DNA from: Pterobdella sp. o SKG-2022
Taxonomy: Eukaryota > Annelida > Clitellata > Hirudinida > Piscicolidae
Direction: 5' to 3'
NCBI GenBank assembly: GCA_964035795.1
Contig: OZ038324.1
Span: 4,947,461-5,011,460 of the forward strand
Length of the DNA: 64,000 nt
Positions 1 to 15,657 of the stretch are shown here, in pieces (positions within the stretch are counted from its first letter, which is position 1; the number at the start of each line of letters is the position of its first letter). A program made the position numbers and the translations under genes. Under the pieces are notes generated by a model. The model was given only the letters and a program-made list of their open reading frames with translations. It did no database searches and was not told the origin of the DNA.

Positions 1-25
1 TACTTTTAAATATAGTAACACTAAC

Positions 26-4242
<4,217 letters not shown>

Positions 4243-4706
4243 CGTTTCAATGTTTGCTTTTTGCTCAAAAATTGAAGCTATTTTTCCATTTTCAAAAAAA
4301 AGAAACTATATTAAAACTTTATTTTCTAAAAAATTATGTAAAATTAACAAAATAATTAATAATGCTTTTGATTTAAACAAAAAAATTTCGTGAAAACAAA
4401 AACAGCAATGTAGTTTATAAGGGGATGATGATGATTCAAGCAACGCTTTGCAGCAGAAACGTATATAGCAAATCATTAGGAGATTATTGAGGTACCTATT
4501 GTGAACATCATTGTTGTGATGATTAACAGTCCCAATTATCAATTTTTATATCAATTATCAAATAATGTACAAGTTTAAATAAGGAATGGAGAATCGAATC
4601 TGATAAAGAACATATGAAGTGTTTTACTTGCGATAAAAAATATTATGTCAGTTATATGTAAAACATTGTTTAATGAGAAATGTCAAGGAATTTGATATTA
4701 AACTAT

Positions 4707-6479
4707 TCAATTTTCTTTTTCTTTATTTCTGAACTTTTTCAACTTGTTCGAAATATTTACAACTCTATCGATAACCTTATCTTTAACCTTGAGCAGAATA
4801 CTCTTATGTTTCTTGGGATTGAATGGCACAAATGACTTGGTGGTGATGTTGTGTAGAGATCCGAAGGCCACCGCAATCACTGTGCACACCAGACATATGA
4901 CATTGTAAGGCATGCTGAAGTCTGGCGTGGGTAAACTTATCAACAATGCTTCAGTATAAATGCGAATGAAAAATGGCTGGTCGAGTTGTTGGAAGATGTT
5001 GGAAAGGAAAGAGTGGTGCTGGTGCAAGGTTGTGAGGTTTTGGGAGCTGGGAAGAGTGGCTGTTATGACGGCTGGAGCCACGTAGAAACCATGATTAGCA
5101 TCGGGAGGGTAGTCAATCCACTTTTGTAAATGGTCTTCATACCGAAAGCTTATCCTTACTACGGAATTGGCGGGAATATTCAAGACCAGTTCTAAATGGA
5201 AAGGCCTTCCCGCATCCTTACCAGGCTGATAATGCAGCTTGAGAGGGGAAATGGTTGTACCTTTCTCTCCAACGTTGACAGTTGATCCTTGAAACGACTC
5301 AATCTTCAGAGTGTGCAAGTAAACTCTCACAAAGTGAGGAAAAACTCCAAGATAGGTGGTGAAAATGTTCTGCTTAGGATGCTTGTTGTATATCAAACAG
5401 ACCACTCCTCCAAATGGATGACCAGTGCCTGTTTGGAACTGATGAGCAACAACAGTGGAACCTAGGGGAATATTCTCAAGTCCTTTAGAATATTTAACCT
5501 CAAGATTAAAAACATTTTGTCGACCTAGAACTTCGGTGAGATGATACACAGCATAATCAGTGCCATCTGAGTCCTTATTTGAAAAATAAGTTGGGTGTGG
5601 TGTGATGTAAACATCATCTTTTATATGAGCCAGATCCATATAAACTAATGATGAAGAAGCAAGTGGGCAAGTACTTGAAACCATTCTGCCAAAATATCTT
5701 TTGAAAGACCAGCTAGGATTTTCTGTGCCAAGATTGATTATTGGATCAAACACCACTCCGAGTGTTTGAGAAAGTTCTAGACCAATTGAAGAGCAAGCTT
5801 CATCCATACATATATGCCTGAAATGCACTGAAATAGAATGGTAAGATGCATCAAAGAGTTTGATAGCACTTAACATTGTAGACAGGCCTGCCTTGAAACC
5901 ACACGGCAACAATTTCTTCCATGGAGTAAGATTTTCAGTGCAAAAATTCTCATTAGGTAAAGAAGCATATCTAACATTTGAAGAAAAATTTTCTTCATAC
6001 ATTTTGGTAACAACTCCTTTGGGTCTGAAATTAAACTGGGGATTGATAGAAACTTTTGAATCCATAAAGTTTAAAGAAGTGCAAAACATTCCTGACAAAA
6101 CGTTAATCAAACCCAACCATTGTTTTTCTATATCTTCAACATTTGATGAAAACCAAACTAACAGTTCAGCCCCAACTGAAGCATCTGACACCGGGTACCC
6201 CCACAACTCATGTTGCCAACGGTTTTGAGACAAACTTAAATGTAATTCTTTAACATTAAATTTTTCAATAACTTCTCCTAAAGGTCGAGGAAAGAGTCTG
6301 TAATGCTTCGAATTTTCAGAAGCAAATGTTGTATTCCAAATTGTAGTAAATTGAAAATGGCTATATAATTGCCCAGTAGGTAATGTTTTAATAAATAATT
6401 CTTCGATAAAATTGTCTGCTTTATTTCCACAAAAAACTTTTTTAGTTAAAAAAATAAAAAACAACCAGTAAAGTTGCAT
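4707..6479 (-). CDS. PIGT: GPI transamidase component PIG-T
   Basis: An uninterrupted 590-residue frame matching PIG-T, the subunit that stabilises the GPI-transamidase complex attaching GPI anchors to proteins in the ER lumen. The length is close to the vertebrate protein. An N-terminal signal peptide (MQLYWLFFIFLTKKVFCG) is followed by a lumenal domain with PIG-T hallmarks: LHLSLSQNRWQHELWGYP near residue 75, WSFKRYFGR near 260, and GTGHPFGGVV near 350. The C-terminal membrane helix lies at about 525-545 (YNVICLVCTVIAVAFGSLHN), with a short basic tail. The gene has no intron although its neighbours are split into many small exons. It sits head-to-head with Sm D1. Confidence 0.95.
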   Translation of the reverse strand: MQLYWLFFIFLTKKVFCGNKADNFIEELFIKTLPTGQLYSHFQFTTIWNTTFASENSKHYRLFPRPLGEVIEKFNVKELHLSLSQNRWQHELWGYPVSDASVGAELLVWFSSNVEDIEKQWLGLINVLSGMFCTSLNFMDSKVSINPQFNFRPKGVVTKMYEENFSSNVRYASLPNENFCTENLTPWKKLLPCGFKAGLSTMLSAIKLFDASYHSISVHFRHICMDEACSSIGLELSQTLGVVFDPIINLGTENPSWSFKRYFGRMVSSTCPLASSSLVYMDLAHIKDDVYITPHPTYFSNKDSDGTDYAVYHLTEVLGRQNVFNLEVKYSKGLENIPLGSTVVAHQFQTGTGHPFGGVVCLIYNKHPKQNIFTTYLGVFPHFVRVYLHTLKIESFQGSTVNVGEKGTTISPLKLHYQPGKDAGRPFHLELVLNIPANSVVRISFRYEDHLQKWIDYPPDANHGFYVAPAVITATLPSSQNLTTLHQHHSFLSNIFQQLDQPFFIRIYTEALLISLPTPDFSMPYNVICLVCTVIAVAFGSLHNITTKSFVPFNPKKHKSILLKVKDKVIDRVVNISNKLKKFRNKEKEN

Positions 6480-6689
6480 TTTTACTACCTAGATTACTTT
6501 TAACATGAAGTGTTTGTTCCTACAATAAAATTTTTTCAAAATGTTCACTATCAAACATAAAAACTTAATGATTTCATTTTTATTTAAATTCAATATTTTT
6601 TTCTTTTACTAAAACAACTTGAGAATGATTTTAGATTTTCTTTCTAGGTCATCTTTGTTATTTTATCGACAATTAAGCGATTCGGAAAA
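6480..6689. promoter_or_regulatory. Shared 210-bp divergent promoter region of PIGT and SNRPD1
   Basis: The start codons of PIG-T (minus, 6479) and Sm D1 (plus, 6690) are 210 bp apart, so both promoters and 5' leaders must lie here. The stretch is AT-rich with no obvious TATA arrangement. Co-regulation is an inference from spacing only. Confidence 0.5.
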
Positions 6690-7545
6690 ATGAAGCTCGT
6701 CAGGTACCGATTTTTGCTTATATTCATATAAAACTATTTTATACTTAACTTTTCACGTTTTATTTAATTTTTTAAATTACTTCTAAGGCTTTATTATTCT
6801 CGTAATCATTTTCTTCTATTATCGCGCTAAATCTTTAATATAAATTACAGGTTTTTGATGAAATTAAGCCATGAAACAGTTACTTTAGAACTAAAAAATG
6901 GTACTCAAGTTCATGGCACTGTTACCGGTTTGTTACTTAATCTATTAAAGTTTTTATTGTCGGATGATTAATTTTCCCTCAATACAAATATTTTGCATAC
7001 TTAGCTGTTTCAGATATTCAATTACCATTAATATTTAGGTGTTGATGTCAGTATGAACACCCATCTGAAAAATGTAAAGATGACTGTAAAAAACAAAGAA
7101 GCTGTCCAGTTAGACACATTGAGTATTCGAGGTAATAATATCCGATATTATATCTTACCTGACTCTCTACCTCTTGATCATTTGCTGATTGATGATACAC
7201 CAAAAGGAAAGAGCAAGGCTAAAGGACCAAGTATGCTTAATGACTATTGTTTTTATTTATTGATTGAAATTTAAAAAATCACATATAACTTATAGATCTT
7301 AGTAAATTAAACATTTATTTTTCAATTTGAATAATTCTTGAAATAAGGTAGTTTTCCAATAAATTTATTATTTCAAAACTATTTGAGATTTATCACAATT
7401 ATAATGGTTCAAATCAACTATTAATTATTAAACTTCAGTTTCAAGAGGTAGAGGAGGACCTAGAGGAAGAGGAAGAGGAGGTCCGAGAGGCAGGGGTAGA
7501 GGTGGTCCCAGGCCAAATAGAGGAGGTGGTGGTGGTAGATGGTGA
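6690..7545 (+). CDS. SNRPD1: Small nuclear ribonucleoprotein Sm D1
   Basis: A core Sm-ring protein of spliceosomal snRNPs. Four exons join in frame: 6690-6703, 6851-6927, 7039-7230 and 7439-7545, giving 129 residues. The Sm1 motif is visible in [20 protein letters not shown] and [18 protein letters not shown]. The Sm2 motif is [20 protein letters not shown]. The C-terminus is the expected arginine-glycine tail ([14 protein letters not shown]) of the type methylated and bound by SMN in other animals. The first exon encodes only MKLV plus part of an arginine codon, a typical short first exon. Overlapping AATAAA polyadenylation signals follow at 7595-7607. Confidence 0.97.
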
Positions 7546-7594
7546 TGCTATCAATAACTGATAATATATGTTCTATGAACTGTTTTTGTTTACC

Positions 7595-7607
7595 AATAAA
7601 TAATAAA
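7595..7607 (+). terminator. Polyadenylation signals of SNRPD1
   Basis: Two AATAAA hexamers lie 50-60 bp after the Sm D1 stop codon. The gene faces the 3' end of the AMP deaminase gene, only about 260 bp further on. Confidence 0.6.
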
Positions 7608-7869
7608 TTCTGTGAGTGTTTTTTCAAATTAATATTCAAGTTCTTCTATTTTTATTACTTGTAAAAATAAAAAAACTTAAGATTAGTACATCTATAATTT
7701 GAAACAATCACAACTGTTCAAAACTCAGGTCCTTTAACGTTAAGCCATTACCTCAAAAATAGAAACATCACTGTCAACCTGTATATCCGACTATCAAGAT
7801 AATTCAACTCAGCCTACTGATATGTTTTTATAAGGATATTTGCCTGAATACTATAAACAAAGCACAAAT

Positions 7870-10800
7870 TTAAAATGTATTTTTTGTGTATTTATACACC
7901 CTTCTCAACTCGCTAGCCAACGTTTCCATTCTGAAGGTCTGTCGAATCATCGGAAAGTTACATTTGTTTACATTGATTTTTCTTGGTATATTGTAATGGT
8001 TTCCTAACCATTGTTGTTTCGCCTGTGGTAGAGGAATAAGGTACTTATTTTTGGCGTAACTTATTTTATAGGCTGATGGTTATGAAAATTTATAAAAACA
8101 TGTAGAGAAAATTATGATGTATATATTTATAATGTCGCAATAATTATAGCAATATTATTTTAAAGTATGAAGCTTTTTGTAAGCCAAACTTACGTTATAA
8201 AGTATTTTCCGAACATGTTTGACAATGCAACATTGTCTTACGAAAAGCATCCTATTTTAATGAGACTTTAAAAATTTGAATTGACGGTTTTTTTAACCGC
8301 ATTTCATTATCTAATACTTCACTGTTTAAAAAACATTGAAAAGTGAAATATGTTTAAAAACTTTTTCTGGGAAACCGCTGATGATTACTGAATTTCTGGC
8401 CAGTTCACACATTTCGACACTACTCAGCTTCCAGACTTGAGCAGTGACGCTATACTCCTCCATCAGAGGCTCCTAAATAGGGTGTGCGCTTGTGAATATC
8501 ATAAATAAATATTATAATTAAAAAAATTTTGGCTTTTTGAGTATCTTTCTTCGATATATAAGAAAAAAAATATTTTAAACTTGAGACTCATATAGTAAAC
8601 TTTAAATAGTATTAATACCCATTAATGGAAAAACCTTGGTGAAATGCAGGAACAGGGGGTGTTGTGTGGCGATTGTGACATTCAAGCCACGATACAAAAA
8701 CAATTGCAAGGGGTTTTCGTGGCATTGTTGGTAGTGGATGTTTGAGCTGATGGGACTCATGGAAACACCAGTTTGAGAGAGATAGAACAGGTACTGCAAC
8801 ACTGGAGACTGCGGTGGAGGGAAGGCATCAAGGTGTTATGCTAATCTAATTTGACAATAACATGAGTTCGGCTTAAGCGAAACTTTTTTGTTAAAAAAAT
8901 TTTTGTTTTTGTGTCCAGTTAATTTATCAACGTCGGCCCGTATAGCTAAGAGGTAGGACATTAGACTAATTAGCTAAAGTTATTGGCTTCGATCCCGCGT
9001 GTGTCGACAATAAGCACCTGTTCCACAGTGTGTACTTAATAATGTAAGTTAGTCTTGGAAAAACTTTTTAGGGTTTAAATAAATTATAATTTATGCTTAT
9101 AATAGAACCAATATATGAAAATTTATAAGCAGTATTCATTCACCTTTTGAAGTAAGATACCATGGGAGATACTTGAAGACATTAGGTAGGCAGTCAGTAC
9201 TGGTTGTGTGTGTGCATGTGTGGTTATTTATTTTTGTTTCTTAGTTATTTTTTATAGTTTTTTTCTTATTTTTTAAATTTTTTAATGTATTTTTTTACTT
9301 TTAAAACAATATTTCACGTACAATCGCTAAATGAGTCTTCTTCTCCGCTCTCCAGCCTCAATTGGATTCGATTCTTGTTTTTGTTACTGTACACGTTTCG
9401 ATAACTTTCATTTGTTTTAAAAGTTATTTGTTTTATTGAAGATATTTCAATAAAAGATTGGTAAAATTGAATGAATAATCTATTTTTGATATATGATGTT
9501 AAAATGAAAAAATTCAAATAAGTTTTTGGAAATGATGAAATATTTTTCAATATCTGTATATTTTCTCCACAAAAACCTCATTAATGAATAATTATTTGAA
9601 CTACTACATTTTTTCGTATCTGATCAACAGTTAGCATCTATTTTAAAAGGGGTTTTCTTGAAGCGCTCGAAGGGCCCCAAAAATAAAAAACTATATTCAC
9701 TTTATTTCACTTTTACATTACCAAAGCTATGTACAAAATAACAAATCTCATCACATTGGCTTGAAGCAATATACTATATTGAACTTACAATCGGATTTGG
9801 TTGAGAACATGAAGGTTGGAAGCGATATAAAAAACATAGTAGGAGTAAGGAGGGTTTGTATCATCTTTCCAGTCTTCAGGCAATATTTGCATGCTTGTTT
9901 CCAAACATTTTCTCACTTTGCCTTCTCTCCCGATAAACTCTATCGCCGAGACCTTTGGAGGTGTTTAAAAGAGTGTTGAATGTTGTGTTGTGTTGGTGTA
10001 TATAGAAGCGGATGTGTGGATGGAATGATGTTTTGAGATTCTAAAGAATCATAATATCTACATCAAAGTCAAAATTCAAAGAGAAAAATATCACGCAAGG
10101 TCTGACACATACGTTTTCTAAAAGCTTGTCTATCTTGTGCTTATGAAGACTAGCACTGGACTGGAAGAGAGGGTGGAAGATGTTACGCAGAAACTCCTGG
10201 AAGTTCTGCACATCTCCCTTTGATTTGAGGGTCTCACTGCAGAGTTTAGTTGGTTTAAATATTTTGAAAACACCTTCCACGAAGGGAAAAATGACCAAAA
10301 AAATTCAATAAAAACCAGAAAATTAAAGCTTCTGATTTTCAATAAATGTATTAAAAATTCCTCTTATTTGATGTTTTTCGTTACAAATTATTGAAGAAAA
10401 ATACATACGATGTCTCTGAAAAGTATAAAAACCCATATAAAACAATATAAAAGCCTGACAACCGTAATGCTCTGAATAAGTAAAACTATTGAAGGTTATA
10501 ATTACTTAAATATGAATATATCTTCCTTATTTCAAAAATTAAAACCAAAATAAATGTTAAGTATAAAAGCGCACTGACAAAGTTGTGGTTATTAGCGGGA
10601 CCCATTGAACATTTTCACAATATAGGTCATTTTCATACATCCAATCAGAGAGAGAGTTCCATTCTTGGCAACTTCTCCCACTTAAAGGTACTTTGTATTC
10701 TGCCATTTGGTATTTGCTTTCTTCCAAGTCTTTCATCACTTCCTGTTGTGTACGGTTTGGTTATTACGTATTTAAGCATTTAAATATTTGTGTTTACAAT

Positions 10801-13800
10801 TAAAGAATCTTCAGACCATGATTTGGTTTTGGAACCATTGTTTAAAATCTCACTTTGAGCAACTGAGCAAAGTATTTGCCATCCATTTCATTATTATTAT
10901 CGAGGAATATCTCCCTCAGCACACTTTCTCCCGCAGGCATGCCGCAGTGCTTGTCGAAGAGGTTGTAGCAGCTGCGGTTCTGAGATGTTATTAATTAATT
11001 TAATTATAATTAATTAAATGATTAAATAACTAGTGTTTTTGATACAGATCGTAATTTTTGTGAAAGTGCGTTATAAAAATAAAAATAATTAGAAGTTTTT
11101 TGTTGTTATATATGAAAAATTCATAACTATATGAAAATAAAAAAAAATTAAAAACCCATATTCACTTAACTAAACAACTCTCAGCTATTTCAATTAAAAT
11201 CTCCATTAAGCCAACTGATTCCTTTCAGTTAACTTGAATTAAATCCCTCAATCCTCATCAAACTCACAGCGGCTAGAGACAGCATGTCCACATTGAGTTG
11301 ATGTGCCTGTAGCTTGAAGCCGTCAAACACCTTGTTTGATTTGGAGGCGACTATTTATAAATAAATTGATGCTGTGGTCATATAGCGCTTAAAAAATATT
11401 ACTTCAACATTAATAGTTTAAGCATTTAAATACATAAAAAAACACATGTTGAAGAATCATATAAGAAACATTGTTTTGAATAGAGTGAAAAGCATCAGTG
11501 TTTTTTCATTATATATATAACTTTTCGAAGCTCTAACTCATTTAAATACAACAGACATTCTGTGGAGGTACCGATGTTTTCAATAGTTTCACACATTAAT
11601 GTATCAAACGAACGTAAAAATCCAATAAATGAAAAACGCAAAAACATTCAAAAACCAATTCAGTCTTTTCCACTATATGCATAAATCTACGAAACTTGTG
11701 CGAGAGTTTGTTCGCCAGAGGGCGTGTTAAGAACGACATCTAACGAGTGGTTTTTTAGTTTATGTTTGATGAAGCGAACCAGATGTTTTTGATTCATGCA
11801 AGTTGAGGCATGAACATTTGTATCTACCTGTGAAAATAGTTTGTGATTGGTTGGTAATGTTATAACGTAATTTAATTATATTTATGATGAAAGTATTAGG
11901 TTTCAATGGTTGAAAACTATTCCTAACTACACGCTGATGAAGCAAAAAAAAATCTATTAAAGTTCTCATAGTCATTGATTGTTATAACTGACAACGAGCT
12001 CTCCATAGACCAAACCTTCCTGATGTTATAAAAGTCTCTACTTGCCACATCCTTCATCTCCCTTAGCTCCCCTTTCTCGTTAAGGACCCTGTATTTGAGG
12101 TGTCTTCATTTAAAAGTAGACTAACATAAAAAAATCAGTAAAAAGCCATTAAATATTGATTTTTAAAATATCATTATCACCATCATCATAAAAATCTTTA
12201 TTATCATCATCATCCTCATCATCATCATCACTATCATCATCACTATCGTTATAGGGATCAACATCATTGGTTAAAGTCTGTTTCTATATTGGTATGTGGT
12301 GGTTAAACCATTGAAGAGAAGATAAAGCAAAGGCATACTTATGCATGGAGTAACGACAGGATAGATACATGAGGCGTCGGTAACAGAAGGTCTTTCTGGC
12401 AAATAACAACAAAAAAATGAAAAATATAAATGAAAATAAATTATGAAAAAATAAGAAAAAAAATTGAAAAAAAAACAAAATAATTTAAAAAAAATGAAAA
12501 ATTTTAACAAAAAGTTTTTTAAAAATAATTATATATAAAAAATAATAAAAGAGAATGAAAAACTAATAATAATAAAATAAAAAAATAATAATAGAATAAA
12601 AAAATAAGAATAAAGATAAAAATAAGAATAAAGATAAAAATAATAAGATTTATAAAAATAAAAAACTAATAATAAAAATTAAAACGATAATAATAATAAA
12701 AACAATAAAACTAATAATAAAGATAAAAATGATAATAAATAGAAAAAAATATATATTAATAAAGATGAAAAATTATACAAACCAATATACCAATCAAGAC
12801 ATCAAAACCAACAAAGGTCCGTGAGCGAGTGCGTGCAGCAGGTGACAATGCCTCTTCACAAACTCACCAGCGTCCCAGTAATCAAGATCTGGTTGTGCGC
12901 AAATGTCGTCATGACAAGCTGATACCTGCATAATTCCCCCCTTCATCTTAAACTTCAGACTGGGATGTTTGTTTTTTTCTCTGTGTGCGTTTTGCTTCTC
13001 GTCTGTGTGTTTTTATAGTTTTTTATTGAGTTTGTGTAAATTATTAGGTCGGTTGGGTGTATTATGGCGTTGAAGAGATGGAATAAATGTTGATTGGATT
13101 TTTTTGTTTAGTTAATTAGTTCTTTAAATTTTTATCTGGATATGTGTATGTTGCTCATGATCAGATGAGGTTGAATAATTACCAGGCTACTGGTATAAAT
13201 AGTTTATCGTTATGTATGTAATTAATTTTTGTTACAGATATAGGTTACTCAAAGTAAAAATTATTATATATGAGTCTGTTTTGTTATAAATAACAACAAA
13301 TCGACTTTTGAAATTCTGAAGCTATCCCAAAACCACTACATAAAAATAGCAAAATTAAAAACAAGTTTCAAATCAATAATTTTTACAAGCATTTACATTG
13401 GAGTTTAGGACTGGAAAAACTCTTTTTATGGAGGCTTTTCTGGAAAAAAGAAGGAGGTGGGTAGAGGTGGGGAAGGGGGTGGTGAGGAAACTGGAAGCTT
13501 GTGTAGAGATGTCTGGAGAATAAAGCTGTGGTCAAATAGTGGAATGGAACCCCTTTCTGTTGAGGGTTTTACATGGTATATATAAGTGTTATAAGATGGT
13601 GTTATTGCTATTAAAAATTGAGATGAAAAAATTATGAAATGAATAAAAATAACGTGTTTAATGTAATTAAATTCCTATTTAAAAATTGCAAATTATTTAA
13701 ACACTGAAGGTAGTTTTATTAAGTACAAAGCTTTTCGTTAACAAAGTAACATATCAAGTGCTTGTACTCAATAAAATTACCTTTAGTGTTCAAATAATTT

Positions 13801-14503
13801 TCATATTTACTTTGTCTAAAGAAGATTATTATATTTGAAAAGTGTTAGCTAGATTCGCAAAAACCGCTATTATCAAAAACTTCATTGTAATCGTTATTTG
13901 CAAATTTTATTTTGAAACAGTTTCTAGGTTATTCTGAACTTAAAATAAAAACCTAAAATCAAAACTGAATATTTTTTAAATTTTAAAAATAATAACTTCA
14001 AAGTACCAAACCATCAATCTTCTTCCTAACTTAAGATCATCTTCTATCAAAGACACCCCGCTCTTCACCTAACCACCTTCATCTAAACCTTTAACCTATC
14101 ACTACCTTTTTAAATAATCTAACATAACACTTTCACTAATCCAACACTAGACTTTTATCCCCATCCAACACCACGTCTCCACTAAACCTACAATCCCTCC
14201 AGCCCCCTCAACTGAACCAACTTCAATAGAGTCTGAGCCAGTGATATGTAGTTTCTGATAGGTCGGTCTTTTGCTGAAAAAAATCAGGCTTTTTTCTTGA
14301 TTCCTCCAAGTACAACGTTTTTCAGCCATTCTTACTTTTTGGAGTAGAATAAAAGTTCGTTTGTAATGCTTTTTTTTCTTCTTCGATATGCTCTGCGCGT
14401 GTTTTTAAAGATCTTGAAATAGGAGGACTTGAAGATTTGATACCTGCGGCATTACCATGGTGCTGTCTTTTTTCTGTGTCTTTGTTGTACCTTCTTCAGT
14501 CAT
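7870..14503 (-). CDS. AMPD2: AMP deaminase-like protein (AMPD2 type) with degenerate zinc site
   Basis: Seventeen exons in a consistent frame give about 634 residues: 14503-14444, 14392-14222, 13556-13492, 12959-12813, 12395-12339, 12088-12016, 11827-11696, 11330-11268, 10979-10854, 10742-10579, 10236-10113, 9952-9789, 9386-9322, 9199-9144, 8808-8635, 8472-8362 and 8022-7870. Landmarks are [96 protein letters not shown] and WLGNHY. AMP deaminase converts AMP to IMP, using Zn held by two His of the HxH motif, the His of HCGE and the Asp of DDP. Here these read DTNVH (N195, H197), ESGE (E461) and TQHP (Q538), so only one ligand remains. The Glu of HCGE (E464) and the ISHG His (H483) are kept. 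The third exon's 3' end is the least certain join. Activity is doubtful. Confidence 0.9.
8931..9045 (+). mobile_element. tRNA-derived SINE, 3'-truncated copy, in AMPD-like intron
   Basis: The head TCGGCCCGTATAGCTAAGAGG resembles an A box and TTCGATCCCGC a B box. The family body AAGCACCTGTTCCACAGTGTG follows. The 3' tail with AGCGCTT is missing. The copy lies between exons 9144-9199 and 8635-8808. Confidence 0.8.
12170..12252. repeat. ATC/TCA trinucleotide microsatellite in AMPD-like intron
   Basis: An interrupted run of CATCAT/ATCATC triplets lies between the exons at 12088-12016 and 12395-12339. Confidence 0.6.
13691..13799. mobile_element. Foldback (MITE-like) element with 38-bp inverted arms
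   Basis: The left arm 13691-13728 and right arm 13762-13799 are near-perfect reverse complements (AATTATTTAAACACTGAAGG against CCTTTAGTGTTCAAATAATT). They surround a roughly 33-bp loop containing GCTTTTCGTTAACAAAGTAAC. The element lies in an intron of the AMPD-like gene. A related loop segment recurs near 29470-29495. Confidence 0.7.
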
Positions 14504-15657
14504 TTAAAGATCTTTAAATTAGTTTTCGTTTTTTTTTTATGGATTAATACAAAAAATAAACACTTTTCAAATATTTATTAAAAAATTATTGAATTAAAAT
14601 AAAACGTGAAAATAATTTATTTTGATTAAAACAATGTTTAAAATAAACCCAAAATGAAGTAAATGAATTGGTGTAAGTTTAGCAGGATGCGTCGTTGATG
14701 AGGACTAGCGTCAAAACAGGAACCATTATTACACAGGACACGCAGTCCATGGCAATGAATTAAAAATGACATTCAACTTAGTAAACTACCAAATTTGTTT
14801 GATTTATCAACGATGGAGCTAGTTAAAATATGTACAGAATGTAAAATCTTCCTAACATAAACCATTGAAATTGTAGCTTGGATGCTGTGGTTTTTATATA
14901 AATAGCCGATAAATGATCAATACATATAAAATTGCAATCAAATATTACACATTTATAATAACTTTTGATAAGACCTATACAATTGTTAAAGATTAAACAT
15001 AGAAGAACGATCAATAATACATAATAATTTAATACATATAAATAATTTGACGTACTTAATTATCGGTGATGGGTGTGTATAAATGAATACAATAATTATC
15101 AATAGAACAAAAGAATATCCCATAATATTATCAAATACATATTGACACTTGATAATACTTCAAACGACTAATAGTGCGACGAGAATAAATAAATACGGAC
15201 AACATAAAAGCAATATAAATACTTCAAAACAAATACACACAAGAAATCATTGTAAGACATAACCATGAAAAATTACGGAATTTTTGGCGCGTGGAGGACC
15301 CTGGTTAGAAAGAATTGTAATTCTTATGTTATCCAATAGCTTTAAAAAGTGGCAAATTGTTACCAATTCAATCGATAGTTCACTTTGATGAAATGCAAAT
15401 TTAAACCTGAAACTTTATTAATATATGTATAAATATCATCATTAAGCAGAAAAACAGTTTAAAACCCTATGAGAATGAAATCCAAATCATGTAAAATCCT
15501 AAAAATTCATTTTGCGCTATATAAACTGACATTAAAAGTAGCAGTAGTTTTACGATCATTTTTTTTGCCACTAGGACTTCTACAACTGATAATAGAAGCC
15601 ATATTTTCTAAATTAGTAGTAATGGAAATAACTGTTATCATTAGTAACCTCAACGTA
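14504..15657. other. Intergenic, no gene seen
   Basis: About 1.15 kb between the AMPD-like start codon and the HMBOX1 stop codon. It is AT-rich and contains the AMPD-like promoter side and the HMBOX1 3' UTR. No coding exon was recognised. Confidence 0.6.

Noticed and set aside
9314..9550. 78-residue minus-strand frame as a separate small protein
   Set aside because: Only its last 22 codons are coding, as an AMPD-like exon (9386-9322); the rest is intron.
11928..12016. Minus-strand read-through of the RDFYNIRK exon (VWSMESSLS...) suggesting total loss of the AMPD HxH motif
   Set aside because: A donor after RDFYNIRK and a separate exon at 11827-11696 ([15 protein letters not shown]) fit the family without gaps, so the read-through is intron.
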